A stretch of DNA of 64,000 nt from Pseudomonadales bacterium (lineage in GTDB: Bacteria; Pseudomonadota; Gammaproteobacteria; Pseudomonadales; Ketobacteraceae). Below, piece by piece: positions 15,120-23,563 of the stretch. A program made the translations under genes and the position numbers. Numbering within the stretch: the first letter of the stretch is position 1; each line of letters begins with the position of its first letter. The notes under the pieces were generated by a model. That model was not told where the DNA came from. It saw only the letters and a list, made by a program, of their open reading frames with translations, and ran no database searches. The DNA lies in the NCBI GenBank assembly GCA_020062665.1, contig JAGUVW010000050.1, forward strand, positions 18,047 to 82,046, written 5' to 3'.

Positions 15120-16654
15120 GGCTTGTCGGCATCCTTCATCAGGCCACGGAAACGCCACAGTTCCATCAGGCGGTAGCCGGTGTAGCGGCCCACCAGCATT
15201 GTCAGGCCCAGTACGGCCAGCAGCAGCTCGGGGAACACGAAGAACAGATGTGCCAGCAGGCCGTTGGTCATCACCAGATAGCCGATGATGGCGGCGATCA
15301 TGCTGCCCAGGCCGAGTTTGAAGGCTTCCTTGGAACCGGTTTCCTCCAGCACGATGGACATGCGCTCGATGGTCATGGCCAGGATCACCACCGGGAACAG
15401 AGCCACTGACAGACCCCGTTCCATGTCGAGGCGTACGCTGATGATGCTGAACACGGCGATCAGCATGATGACGATGGTGAGCACTGCCGCCAGTCGCGGC
15501 ACCAGCAGCAGGTGCAGTTTTTCGAGGAACTGCCGCAACAGCAGGCCCACCGTGACCAGAGTCGTGAACATCACGATACCCCACATGAGCGAGGTTTCGC
15601 GGAAGGCCATCGCCACCAGCACCGGCATGAAGGTTCCAAAGGTAGCCAGCCCGATCAGGTTACGCAGTACCACGATCACCAAGGCGCCGAGGGGTACCAT
15701 CAGGATGATGCGGTAGACGTTCTGGGTCTGTACCGGCAGGGCAAACAGCGAGAATTCCATCACCTTGGCGTTGCTCTGGCGAGCCCACTGTTCCGCCACA
15801 TCCACCTGGGAGTGGGTCTGGCGCGACATGGAGAAATCCACCGTTGCCGGTTTGCCGCCGTGGATGGTGACCAGCGGATCGTCGCCGGTACGCCACACCA
15901 GAATGTTGTCGCGGAAGCCCTGCTGGCCGGTCACCGGGTCAAAGGCTATCCATTCGAAATCGTTGTGCACTTCGATCCAGGGCACCAGCTGGCCGTGTTT
16001 GACCAGATCCTGCAGTGGCAAAACATAGACGATGCGGGCGGGAATGCGGGCCGTGGCCAGAATGCCGATCAGTTGGCGCACCCATTCCACCGAGCCATAA
16101 CCCACCTTGTTGATCAGGGAGATGTTCTGGTCGGGCTTGGGATTGTTGAGGCGGGTCAGCAGCTCGCGGGTGAAGGTTGCAACGTCGGCGGAATGGGCGC
16201 GCACGTCGTTGAGCAGGGCGTCGATGGCGGCCTGCATGGTGTCGTCGTGCTCAGGTGCCTGCGGGTAGCCCGGGCGAGGCGTGGTGCGCGGAGCAGGTGC
16301 CGAACTGTCGGGCGTGAGCTCCATGCGGTAGTACAGCACCTGCTTGCCCTTGGCCCGGCGCACGGCCCACTCGGCCTTGCGGTTCTCGCCGGCCGGGTTG
16401 GTGGCCAGGCCGTAGTTGCTGGAAATGAAATCTTCATTCAGCTTCACGAATCCCGGCGGATCATTGGGTATGTAGAACGACGCCTTGGCTGGCCCACCCC
16501 CGGCCTGGAACTGGAGTTTGGCTTCCACCACCCAGACATCGGATTGCTGGGAGGGAATCAGTGGCATGCCCAGTTTGGTGACCTTGTAGTACATGAAGCT
16601 GCCGCTGATCAGGAACAGTATCAGGGCAATCATATAGATTTTGGTTCTTTTCAC
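15116..16654 (-). CDS. Inactive-transglutaminase-like periplasmic domain fused to a multi-helix membrane domain
   Basis: A 512-residue protein with an N-terminal helix (residues 5-23), a periplasmic transglutaminase-like domain (about 150-270, with the family-like segments PARIVYVLP and VPWIEVHNDFEWIAFDP), and about seven membrane helices at the C terminus (about 310-495). I find no cysteine anywhere in the protein, so the Cys-His-Asp triad of active transglutaminases is absent; this agrees with the family described as inactive transglutaminase fused to 7TM. It overlaps the ligase gene downstream and the protease gene upstream by four bases each. Its likely role is to bind a peptide or amide substrate at the membrane; this is inference. 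Confidence 0.85.
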   Translation of the reverse strand: MKRTKIYMIALILFLISGSFMYYKVTKLGMPLIPSQQSDVWVVEAKLQFQAGGGPAKASFYIPNDPPGFVKLNEDFISSNYGLATNPAGENRKAEWAVRRAKGKQVLYYRMELTPDSSAPAPRTTPRPGYPQAPEHDDTMQAAIDALLNDVRAHSADVATFTRELLTRLNNPKPDQNISLINKVGYGSVEWVRQLIGILATARIPARIVYVLPLQDLVKHGQLVPWIEVHNDFEWIAFDPVTGQQGFRDNILVWRTGDDPLVTIHGGKPATVDFSMSRQTHSQVDVAEQWARQSNAKVMEFSLFALPVQTQNVYRIILMVPLGALVIVVLRNLIGLATFGTFMPVLVAMAFRETSLMWGIVMFTTLVTVGLLLRQFLEKLHLLLVPRLAAVLTIVIMLIAVFSIISVRLDMERGLSVALFPVVILAMTIERMSIVLEETGSKEAFKLGLGSMIAAIIGYLVMTNGLLAHLFFVFPELLLAVLGLTMLVGRYTGYRLMELWRFRGLMKDADKP

Positions 16655-17325
16655 GGTGTGACGCTCTTTCCGGCGGCTGTGGCGGTGGATTGTTTTTCGT
16701 CGGGCTTGGGTGAGTCGGTGGACGTGGCGCGGTCATCCTTGCTGGCGGCAGGCGCTGTCTGCTTTTCCCTGGCCTCCTTTTTGGGAGGTGGCGGCTGGGT
16801 GCGCAGGTAGGTGTGCGCGGGATCGACGATGGCGGTCTTCTCCAGGAAGCGTCTGCCCAGCAGCACAGGATAGATGAAGCGGCTGCGGTCGGTGAGGGTG
16901 AACTCGGCTTCGTATTCGCGACCGTCGAGCATGAACTTGTGCAGGATCACCGGGCGCTCGGCGCTGGCGCGCTTGTGCTGCTTGATCAGCGTGCTGCGGT
17001 AGACCGGTGCCTCGATGGTGACGAAGTTCTTGGTCTTGCCTTCCAGCATGCGTTTGCTGGACAGCTTGGTGTTGGGGGAAAACTGGAAGCGCACCCAGTC
17101 CTTGCCGTCTTTTTCGAACCATTCGATGTTCTTGGCGTGCAGGGAGGAGGTTTTGGCGCCGGTGTCGAGCTTGGCCTTGGCGGGAATCATGGAGGGTTCC
17201 ACTGCGACCCATTCGATCCAGCCAAAGATGACGCGCTCATCGATGTCCGATTCCGCTCGCAGGTTGTTGGCGTTGGTAACCACCAGAGTCAAAACTGCCC
17301 ACCTTAGTATTCTGCTTGACAACAT
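16651..17325 (-). CDS. Retropepsin-like aspartic protease (putative ATP-dependent zinc protease family), exported
   Basis: A 224-residue protein of the retropepsin-like family annotated as RimB or zinc protease. The active-site motif is LDTGAKTSSLHA with Asp at residue 54, followed by the beta-rich domain and the terminal VLLGRRFLE segment. An N-terminal hydrophobic signal (residues 5-22) suggests export, and the last 50 residues are a Pro/Lys/Ala-rich low-complexity tail. It is the first gene of the four-gene overlapped operon. The start ATG at 17325 gives a full signal; longer versions add unrelated residues. RimB-like proteases can trim glutamate tails added by RimK-like ligases, so a ligate-and-trim pair is plausible here, at the envelope. 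Confidence 0.82.
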   Translation of the reverse strand: MLSSRILRWAVLTLVVTNANNLRAESDIDERVIFGWIEWVAVEPSMIPAKAKLDTGAKTSSLHAKNIEWFEKDGKDWVRFQFSPNTKLSSKRMLEGKTKNFVTIEAPVYRSTLIKQHKRASAERPVILHKFMLDGREYEAEFTLTDRSRFIYPVLLGRRFLEKTAIVDPAHTYLRTQPPPPKKEAREKQTAPAASKDDRATSTDSPKPDEKQSTATAAGKSVTP

Positions 17326-17433
17326 AATGTTCGGGTACGACGTCTTTGGGTTTAATGGATTCCAGTATAGCGATCGCCAACGGTCGGCGTGGCGCCAGAT
17401 TGTAAAGTGCGATGGCGCTGAGCGCATCAGGAT

Positions 17434-18075
17434 TTAGGTGCCCGCGGTTGGAAATATTCTTCTGAAGGTCAGATTGATTCTTGCCGCGCAGTGTGTTTTT
17501 GCCTTGGGAATCTGGTGCAGCCAGTGGTGTTGCAGGGCACCTTTCATGATCAGCAGGTCTCCGTTTTGGAGGGGGAGCTTGAGTTTTTGTTCCTGGTGAT
17601 CCCGGTGTTTGAGAACGAAGTCACGGGTTTCGCCCAGGGAGAGCGAGGCGATGACGGGATTTTCGCCCAGTTCCGGTTCGTCGTCGGCGTGCCAGCCCAC
17701 GCTGTCGTTTTCGTCGCGGTAGAGGTTGGCCAGCAGGCTGGTGAAGTGGGTGTCACTGTAGTCTTCGATGCGGTGTTTGATGTTCGCCAGGGCGGGCAGC
17801 CAGGGCGTGGGTTGCAGGGTGAGGCCGGAGTAGGTGTAGGTCATGCCTGCGTCGCCGAACCAGGCTTGCAGGCGCGGGATGGGGGTGTCTTTGCCGGCGA
17901 TGCGGATGCTGTCCTGGCGCCAGGGGATCTGTTGCTGGAGCGTTGCCATGAGCTGGTTGGCTTCGTCCGGCGGGAGGAAGTGCTTCACCCACAGGATGTC
18001 GCCATCGGACAGTTCGATCAGTTCGACGCTTTGCAGGGGCAGGTCGCCCAGGGTGAAGAGGTCGGATTGGTTCAT
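17434..18075 (-). CDS. AlkB-like Fe(II)/2-oxoglutarate dioxygenase
   Basis: A 213-residue member of the AlkB family of demethylating dioxygenases, of the ALKBH2/3-like short form. The metal ligands are WHADDE (HxD) and the distal His in HHWLHQIP; the oxoglutarate/nucleotide signature RINLTFR near the C terminus fits RxNxTxR. These support repair of alkylated bases in DNA or RNA. A TTG at 18111 would overlap the preceding rluA stop; the ATG at 18075 is preferred, as it leaves a 32-base gap and keeps the normal length. It is downstream of rluA on the same strand and may share its transcript. Confidence 0.88.
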   Translation of the reverse strand: MNQSDLFTLGDLPLQSVELIELSDGDILWVKHFLPPDEANQLMATLQQQIPWRQDSIRIAGKDTPIPRLQAWFGDAGMTYTYSGLTLQPTPWLPALANIKHRIEDYSDTHFTSLLANLYRDENDSVGWHADDEPELGENPVIASLSLGETRDFVLKHRDHQEQKLKLPLQNGDLLIMKGALQHHWLHQIPKAKTHCAARINLTFRRIFPTAGT

Positions 18076-18107
18076 GGGTTGGCGCTGGCTCCGCGCGGGA
18101 TCAGTTG

Positions 18108-18755
18108 TCAAAACGGTACCGCAGAAACCACCTCGATGCCATGTCCTGTGTCAGGATGCCTGAAAACCAGCCGGTGGGCGTGCAGCAGCAGGCGGGGGCT
18201 CATGGCGAGCACGTCGGGCGGCGCGTACAGATTGTCGCCCAGCAGCGGCAGGCCAATCGCCAGACAGTGCACCCGCAGTTGGTGGGAGCGTCCGGTCACC
18301 GGTTCCAGACGCAAACGCACCTGGCCATTGCTGCGTTCCATTATCTGATAGCGGGTGAGCGATGGTTTGCCATGCTCGTAGCAGATCATCTGGCGCGGCC
18401 GGTTGGGCCAGTCGGTGATCAGGGGGAAGTCGATCTCGCCGCAGTCGGAAGCGCATTCGCCGAAGCCTATGGCGATGTATTCCTTGGCGGTTTCGCGGTC
18501 GCGGAACTGGCGGTTGAGTTCCGACTGGGCGGCGCGGGTCTTGGCCAGCACCATCACGCCGCTGGTGGAGCAGTCGAGCCGGTGCACTACGTGGATTTCC
18601 GGGTAGCGGGCGGCGGCGCGGCTGGCGATGGAGTCCTGGTTGTCTGGCCCGCGGCCGGGAACCGACAGCAGCTCGGCGGGCTTGTCCACTACCAGGATGT
18701 GGTCGTCTTCCAGCAGGATGCTCAGGTCGCTGATGGTAGCTGGATCGTTGTTCAT
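18108..18755 (-). CDS. rluA: Pseudouridine synthase RluA family
   Basis: The 215-residue length and motifs match RluA, the dual-specificity 23S rRNA U746 / tRNA U32 synthase (219 residues in E. coli). The catalytic motif HRLDCSTSG carries the Asp; the segment LEPVTGRSHQLRVHCLAIG is the second conserved RluA signature. There is no S4 domain, which again fits RluA rather than RluC or RluD. It starts 10 bases after the end of rapA; in E. coli rluA also lies next to rapA (hepA), so the order supports the name. Confidence 0.92.
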   Translation of the reverse strand: MNNDPATISDLSILLEDDHILVVDKPAELLSVPGRGPDNQDSIASRAAARYPEIHVVHRLDCSTSGVMVLAKTRAAQSELNRQFRDRETAKEYIAIGFGECASDCGEIDFPLITDWPNRPRQMICYEHGKPSLTRYQIMERSNGQVRLRLEPVTGRSHQLRVHCLAIGLPLLGDNLYAPPDVLAMSPRLLLHAHRLVFRHPDTGHGIEVVSAVPF

Positions 18756-18765
18756 GTGCCGCTGT

Positions 18766-21627
18766 TCAGGCCACGGCGATCATGATGCGCAGGGCATCCA
18801 GGCGCACGGTGGTGTTTTCCTGCAGTACCTTGCGGCCCTGTTCCAGCTTCTGCTGCACGGCGGTCAGTTGCGGGCCGATGTCGCCCTGGTGCTGCATGGC
18901 TTTCAGGCGGCGGGACTCGTTTTCCCAATAGGCGTCGAATTGTTGCAGGGCGTTGTTGCGCAGTTGCTGCAGGCGTTCGCTCATGATGGCGTCGCCTTTG
19001 CCCAGCATCTGGTTCACCGGTTCCTGGATTTCCTTCAGCATCTGGGCCGCCAGATCGTTCTTGATGCGCTTGAGCTGTTTGTCGAGGGCGGCGGTGTCCA
19101 CGGCGGCGGACAGGTCGCGGCCCTTGGGATCGATCAGCAGGCGCACCGGGGTGGGCGGCAGCACCTGGCGGATCTGCAGGTCTGCCGGCGCAGGGCATTC
19201 CACGATGTACAGTGCCTCGACCAGAACCGTGCCTTCCTTGATCTGCTTGTTACGCAGCAGGCTTAGCACCGAACTGCCTTTGCCGCTGGTGAGCACCATG
19301 TCCATGGCGTTGCGCACCATGGGGTGATCCCAGGACAGGAATTCGATGTCTTCGCGACCCAGGGCCACGCTGCGCTGGTAGGTGGCGCTGACGCCGTCTT
19401 CCTGCAGGCCGGGGAAGCTGTTGTGTTCCAGCGCCGAGCCGGGGCGCAGCAGGATGATGGTGTCGGACAGGTCTTCTTCTTCCACACCATAGGCGCTGAA
19501 GACCTGCTCCATGTATTCCTTCAGGTTTGGGTCGTCGTCGCTGTCCTCGACGGCTTCCATCAGATCCTGCACGCTGCCGTCGCCCTTGGAGTGGATTTCC
19601 AGCAGGCGGTTGCGGCCGTGGATGAAGCGCTCGTGCAGCTCGGCGATCTGGGCCTGGGTGGTTTTCACCAGTTGGTCGAGGGCCTTGTCGTCCTGCGTCA
19701 GCGTGGCGAGGAAGTCGGCGAAGCGGGATTCGAATACCACGCTGTGGCTGGATTCGGTTTTGGTGAAGGCGCCGAAGCCGTCGTCGTACCATTCCAGCAG
19801 ACGCTGTTGCCAGGTGTCGCCCAGGTAGGGGGTGTAGATCTCGATGTCCTGCTTCTGGCCGATGCGGTCGAGGCGGCCGATGCGTTGTTCCAATTGATCA
19901 ATGGACGGTGGCAGATCGAACATGACGAGGTTGCTGCAGAACTGGAAGTTGCGGCCTTCGGAGCCGATCTCGGAGCAGATCAGGGCCTGGGCGCCATCCT
20001 CGTGGGAGGCGAACCAGGCGGCGCTGCGGTCGCGCTCGATCAGCGTTAAATCCTCGTGGAAGGCGCTGCACTGGATGCCACCCTTGAAGTGCAGATGCGC
20101 CTGCAGCGCGCAGGCGGTGTCCTTGTGGTGACAGATGATCAGGAATTTTTCGCTGCGGCGTTTTTTCAGGGTTTCCAGCAGCCAGTTGACGCGGGGATCC
20201 TGCGCCAGCCACTGGCCTTCATTGGCATCGATTTCCGGATACAGCGCGTCTTCCAGGGTGTTGATTTTCACGTCGTCATAGCAGGCCGGATTGGGCAGAC
20301 GCACGCGGGTGAGTTTGCGTTGCGGGAAGCCGCTGATGCTGGCGCGGGTGTTGCGGAACAGGGCGCGGCCGGTGCCATGCTGATCCAGCAGGCGGGTGGC
20401 CAGGGCGCGGGCGGCCAGCGCTTCGCCGTTCTTGTCGCCAGTGTCCGCCTGCAGCAGGGTGATCAGGCGGTGACTGTCGGCGTCGCTGAGCAGGGTTTTC
20501 AGTTGTTCCAGGTGATCCGGCGCCACCTTGTCGTGGTCGATCAGGTGTTCGGCGATCAGGGCGATGTCGTTGAATTTGTCCTGCTGCACCTTGAAGGCGT
20601 CCAGGTCGGCGTAACGCAGGGGATCGAGCAGGTGCAGCTGGGCGAAGTGGCTTTCCGGGCCTTCCTTTTCCGGCGTGGCGGTGAGCAGCAGCAGGGCCGG
20701 CGCTTTCCGCGAGAACTGTTCCACCAGGGCATAGGCCGGGCTCGGGTTGCCCGGTTCCCAGGCCAGGTGATGGGCTTCGTCCACCACCAGCATGTCCCAG
20801 GGGGCGTCCAGTGCGGCGGCGGCCCACTGCTTGTGCTGCAGCAGAAACTGGATCGAGCACAGCACCAGCTGTTCGTACAGGAAGGGGTTGTCGGTCTGTT
20901 CCTGCTCGCACAGGGCTTCGCATTGATCGCGATCCAGCACCCGCACCGGCAGGTTGAAACGGCGACGCATTTCCACCAGCCATTGGTGCACCAGGGAGTC
21001 CGGCACCAGGATAAGCAGGCGGCCGATCTTGCCGCTGATCAGTTGCTGGTGGGCGATCAGGCCCGCCTCGATGGTTTTGCCCAGCCCCACTTCGTCCGCC
21101 AGCATCACCCGCGGCGCCGTGCGGGCGGAAACCGTTTGCGCGATGTGAAACTGGTGGGGAATCAGATCCACCCGCGCGCCCATGAAACCGCGGGCGGGGT
21201 GCCGATCATAGTTAGCCAGCAGCTCCCAGGTTTTCAGGCGCATGCCGAAGTTGCGGTAATCGTCGAGCTGGCCCAGCAGCAGGCGCTTCAGTGCCTCGGG
21301 CATCTGGCTGCTGCCCTGCACCTGGGTTTCGCACAGGGTTTTCTGCTCGCCGTCTTCGCCCACCGCTTCGTAGAAGAACAGGCCGTCCTGTTCGGAGCGG
21401 CTGATCACCTTGTAGCGGGTGCCGTCTTGGGTTTCGATGGTGTCGTGGGTGTGGAACTGCAGGCGGGTGAGGGGGGCGTTGGCCTTGGCGTAGTTGCGGA
21501 GCTCTTCGGCGGCGGGGAAGAACAGGGTCAGGGTGCGGTCGTTTACCTGGGTGACGATGCCCACACCCAATTCCGTCTCTGCGGTATTGGCCCAGCGTTG
21601 ACCGACATAAAATGTCTGCTTGCTCAT
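18766..21627 (-). CDS. rapA: RNA polymerase-associated Swi2/Snf2 ATPase RapA
   Basis: A 953-residue SWI2/SNF2 translocase that recycles RNA polymerase after transcription; the E. coli protein is 968 residues. N-terminal Tudor-like domains begin at FYVGQRW; the ATPase core has Walker A LADEVGLGKTIEAGL and the box VVDEAHH; the second RecA lobe has the motif QRIGRLDRIGQ; the C-terminal spacer/Rpb2-interacting part ends in a coiled coil. The start is the ATG at 21627, where the protein begins MSKQTFYVGQRW as in homologues; upstream in-frame codons overlap the divergent regulator region. It is followed by rluA after 10 bases. Confidence 0.95.
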   Translation of the reverse strand: MSKQTFYVGQRWANTAETELGVGIVTQVNDRTLTLFFPAAEELRNYAKANAPLTRLQFHTHDTIETQDGTRYKVISRSEQDGLFFYEAVGEDGEQKTLCETQVQGSSQMPEALKRLLLGQLDDYRNFGMRLKTWELLANYDRHPARGFMGARVDLIPHQFHIAQTVSARTAPRVMLADEVGLGKTIEAGLIAHQQLISGKIGRLLILVPDSLVHQWLVEMRRRFNLPVRVLDRDQCEALCEQEQTDNPFLYEQLVLCSIQFLLQHKQWAAAALDAPWDMLVVDEAHHLAWEPGNPSPAYALVEQFSRKAPALLLLTATPEKEGPESHFAQLHLLDPLRYADLDAFKVQQDKFNDIALIAEHLIDHDKVAPDHLEQLKTLLSDADSHRLITLLQADTGDKNGEALAARALATRLLDQHGTGRALFRNTRASISGFPQRKLTRVRLPNPACYDDVKINTLEDALYPEIDANEGQWLAQDPRVNWLLETLKKRRSEKFLIICHHKDTACALQAHLHFKGGIQCSAFHEDLTLIERDRSAAWFASHEDGAQALICSEIGSEGRNFQFCSNLVMFDLPPSIDQLEQRIGRLDRIGQKQDIEIYTPYLGDTWQQRLLEWYDDGFGAFTKTESSHSVVFESRFADFLATLTQDDKALDQLVKTTQAQIAELHERFIHGRNRLLEIHSKGDGSVQDLMEAVEDSDDDPNLKEYMEQVFSAYGVEEEDLSDTIILLRPGSALEHNSFPGLQEDGVSATYQRSVALGREDIEFLSWDHPMVRNAMDMVLTSGKGSSVLSLLRNKQIKEGTVLVEALYIVECPAPADLQIRQVLPPTPVRLLIDPKGRDLSAAVDTAALDKQLKRIKNDLAAQMLKEIQEPVNQMLGKGDAIMSERLQQLRNNALQQFDAYWENESRRLKAMQHQGDIGPQLTAVQQKLEQGRKVLQENTTVRLDALRIMIAVA

Positions 21628-21724
21628 AGAGATAACTCGACCCCGCGATTCTGGAGGCGCGTATTCTAGAAAACCCGGGGGTATTAATCCACCGACACAG
21701 ACATTAAGGCGGGCTGAGCCTGAT

Positions 21725-22360
21725 TCAGGCCTGGTAGGCGCGCAGGAAGATATCGACTGCGTCCTGCACATGCGCCTCGGCAGCGGCGGCGTCCTGGGGC
21801 TGGTCGACACCGCTCAGCAGGCGATAGTGGTGGCCACCCATCACCAGGCTGAAAAAATGTTCCGCTGCCGCCCGTGGCCGGGGGGTGTGCAGGGAACCGC
21901 CGGCATGAGCCGACGCCAGCAGCCGCACCATTTCCTCCAGCACCCGTTGCGGGCCGGCTTCGTGAAACAGCCGCGACAGGCTGGGATCGATGTTCGCCTG
22001 TGAAATCATCAGCCTTTTCAGCGCAATGGCCTCTGCACTGTTGATCAGGGCATAAAACCCCCTGCCGATTCCCAGGAGAATGGTGCGGATCGGGCTATGC
22101 TGACTGAGTTCGAATACCAGAGGGGGCAGCTGTTCCTCGCACTTGGCCTTGATGGCGGCGGCGAACAGCGTTTCTTTGTCGGTGAAATGGCTGTACAGGG
22201 TCAGCTTGGACACGCCGGCTTCGGCCGCGATGGCGGACATGCTGCTCTTGCCATAGCCCTGGCGGATGAACAGCCGCTTGGCAGCGTTCAGGATGGCGGC
22301 GCGTTTGGCCGGATCCTTGGGGCGCCCTGGCCCCGAGGAGGGATTTTTGATCTTGGACAT
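21725..22360 (-). CDS. TetR family regulator of the adjacent RND pump
   Basis: A 211-residue TetR-type protein with a basic N-terminal extension (GPGRPKDPAKR), a helix-turn-helix with the SKLTLYSHFTDKETLF recognition segment, and a helical ligand-binding half. It is divergent from an RND adaptor-transporter pair 92 bases away, the classic arrangement of a local repressor that is released by the pump's substrate. The effector is unknown. Confidence 0.9.
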   Translation of the reverse strand: MSKIKNPSSGPGRPKDPAKRAAILNAAKRLFIRQGYGKSSMSAIAAEAGVSKLTLYSHFTDKETLFAAAIKAKCEEQLPPLVFELSQHSPIRTILLGIGRGFYALINSAEAIALKRLMISQANIDPSLSRLFHEAGPQRVLEEMVRLLASAHAGGSLHTPRPRAAAEHFFSLVMGGHHYRLLSGVDQPQDAAAAEAHVQDAVDIFLRAYQA

Positions 22361-22452
22361 TTACCTGTTGGAGATACTGGACTGTTGGGTTTAGTATTAA
22401 TAATATACCGGTGAGTACACTAATGTGAAGCCTTGTTGTGAAAAGGTCGGAT
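22361..22452. promoter_or_regulatory. Divergent TetR / RND promoter region
   Basis: This 92-bp gap is locally AT-rich (22390-22406, TTAGTATTAATAATAT) and followed by the near-palindromic ACCGGTGAGT. It must hold both promoters and the likely operator; the exact boxes cannot be fixed by eye. Confidence 0.45.
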
Positions 22453-23559
22453 ATGAAACCCAGTATGACGCTGTTTCGCTTTGCTTCCCTTTGTCTGGCG
22501 GGCCTGTTGATGGCCTGCAGCCAGGAATTGCCGCGCCCTGCGGTGGTTCGCCCTGCCATGGTGATCCAGCCCCAGCCGGCGGCGGACGCCCTGACCGTCT
22601 ATCCCGGCGAAGTCCGCGCCCGCTTCGAGCCCGATCTGGCCTTTCGTATCGGTGGCAAGGTCACCAAGCGGCTGGTGGATTCCGGTTCCCGCGTGGAGAA
22701 GGATCAACCCCTGGCGGAACTCGATCCCCAGGACGTGAGGCTGCAACTGGAAGCCGCCCGCGCCCAGGTGGCGGCAGCGGAAGCCAATCTGAATCTGGCG
22801 AAGGGTGAGCTGGAACGTTACCGCACCCTGTTGCAGAAACAGATGATCAGCCGCTCCCAATATGACTCGGTGGAAAACCAGTACCGCGCCAGTGAAGCTC
22901 GCTTGCAGCAGATTCGCGCCGAATACGATGTGGCCAGCAATCAGGCCGGCTATGCGGTGTTGCGGGCGCCCCAGTCTGGTGTGATTGCCCGGCGCCTGGT
23001 GGAAGTGGGGCAGGTGGTGGCCCCCGGCCAGACCGTGTTCACCCTGGCCGTGAACGGCGAGCGCGAAGTGCTGATCGGCGTGCCGGAACAGGTGATCGAC
23101 CGCTTCAGCATCGGCCAGGACGTGGCGGTGGAATTGTGGACGCAACCGGGCAAGCAATTTCCAGGGCGGATTCGCGAGTTGTCGCCGGCGGCTGATCCCC
23201 AATCCCGCACCTTTGCCGCCCGGGTGGCGTTCGATGCCCATCTGGTGTCGGCGGAAGTGGGGCAGAGTGCCCGTGTCTATATTCATACCGCGGGCGAAAT
23301 TGCCCTGGCGCTGCCGCTGTCGGCAGTGACGGCCGATAACGAACAGCCGTATGTGTGGGTGGTGGATCCGGCCACCTCCAGTGTGGTGCGCACGCCGGTG
23401 CGGGTGGGCTATTACGGCCAGCAGCGGGCTACCATCGTCGAAGGCCTCAAGATCCAGGACTGGGTGGTGGCCGGCGGGGTGCATCTGCTGCAGCCGGGCC
23501 AGAAAGTACGCCCGGTAGATCGCGACAATCGCCCCGTGACCCTGGCGGCAGGGGAATAA
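22453..23559 (+). CDS. RND efflux periplasmic adaptor (membrane fusion lipoprotein)
   Basis: A 368-residue adaptor subunit that links an RND pump to an outer-membrane channel. The signal peptide ends in the lipobox LLMAC, so the mature protein is a lipoprotein. Domains in order: beta-barrel/lipoyl half (RIGGKVTKRLVDSG), alpha-helical hairpin (about residues 95-160), second lipoyl half (VLRAPQSGVIARRLVEVGQVV), beta-barrel and membrane-proximal domain. The ATG at 22453 has AGGTCGG directly upstream; the GTG at 22438 is less likely. The transporter gene follows after four bases. No outer-membrane factor gene is nearby, so a TolC-type partner elsewhere is expected. Confidence 0.93.
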   Translation: MKPSMTLFRFASLCLAGLLMACSQELPRPAVVRPAMVIQPQPAADALTVYPGEVRARFEPDLAFRIGGKVTKRLVDSGSRVEKDQPLAELDPQDVRLQLEAARAQVAAAEANLNLAKGELERYRTLLQKQMISRSQYDSVENQYRASEARLQQIRAEYDVASNQAGYAVLRAPQSGVIARRLVEVGQVVAPGQTVFTLAVNGEREVLIGVPEQVIDRFSIGQDVAVELWTQPGKQFPGRIRELSPAADPQSRTFAARVAFDAHLVSAEVGQSARVYIHTAGEIALALPLSAVTADNEQPYVWVVDPATSSVVRTPVRVGYYGQQRATIVEGLKIQDWVVAGGVHLLQPGQKVRPVDRDNRPVTLAAGE

Positions 23560-23563
23560 ACCG

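Noticed and set aside
14148..15584. 478-residue version of the ATP-grasp ligase
   Set aside because: The first 155 residues are an out-of-frame reading of the transglutaminase gene; homologous sequence begins at MKMPWTKLRELG.
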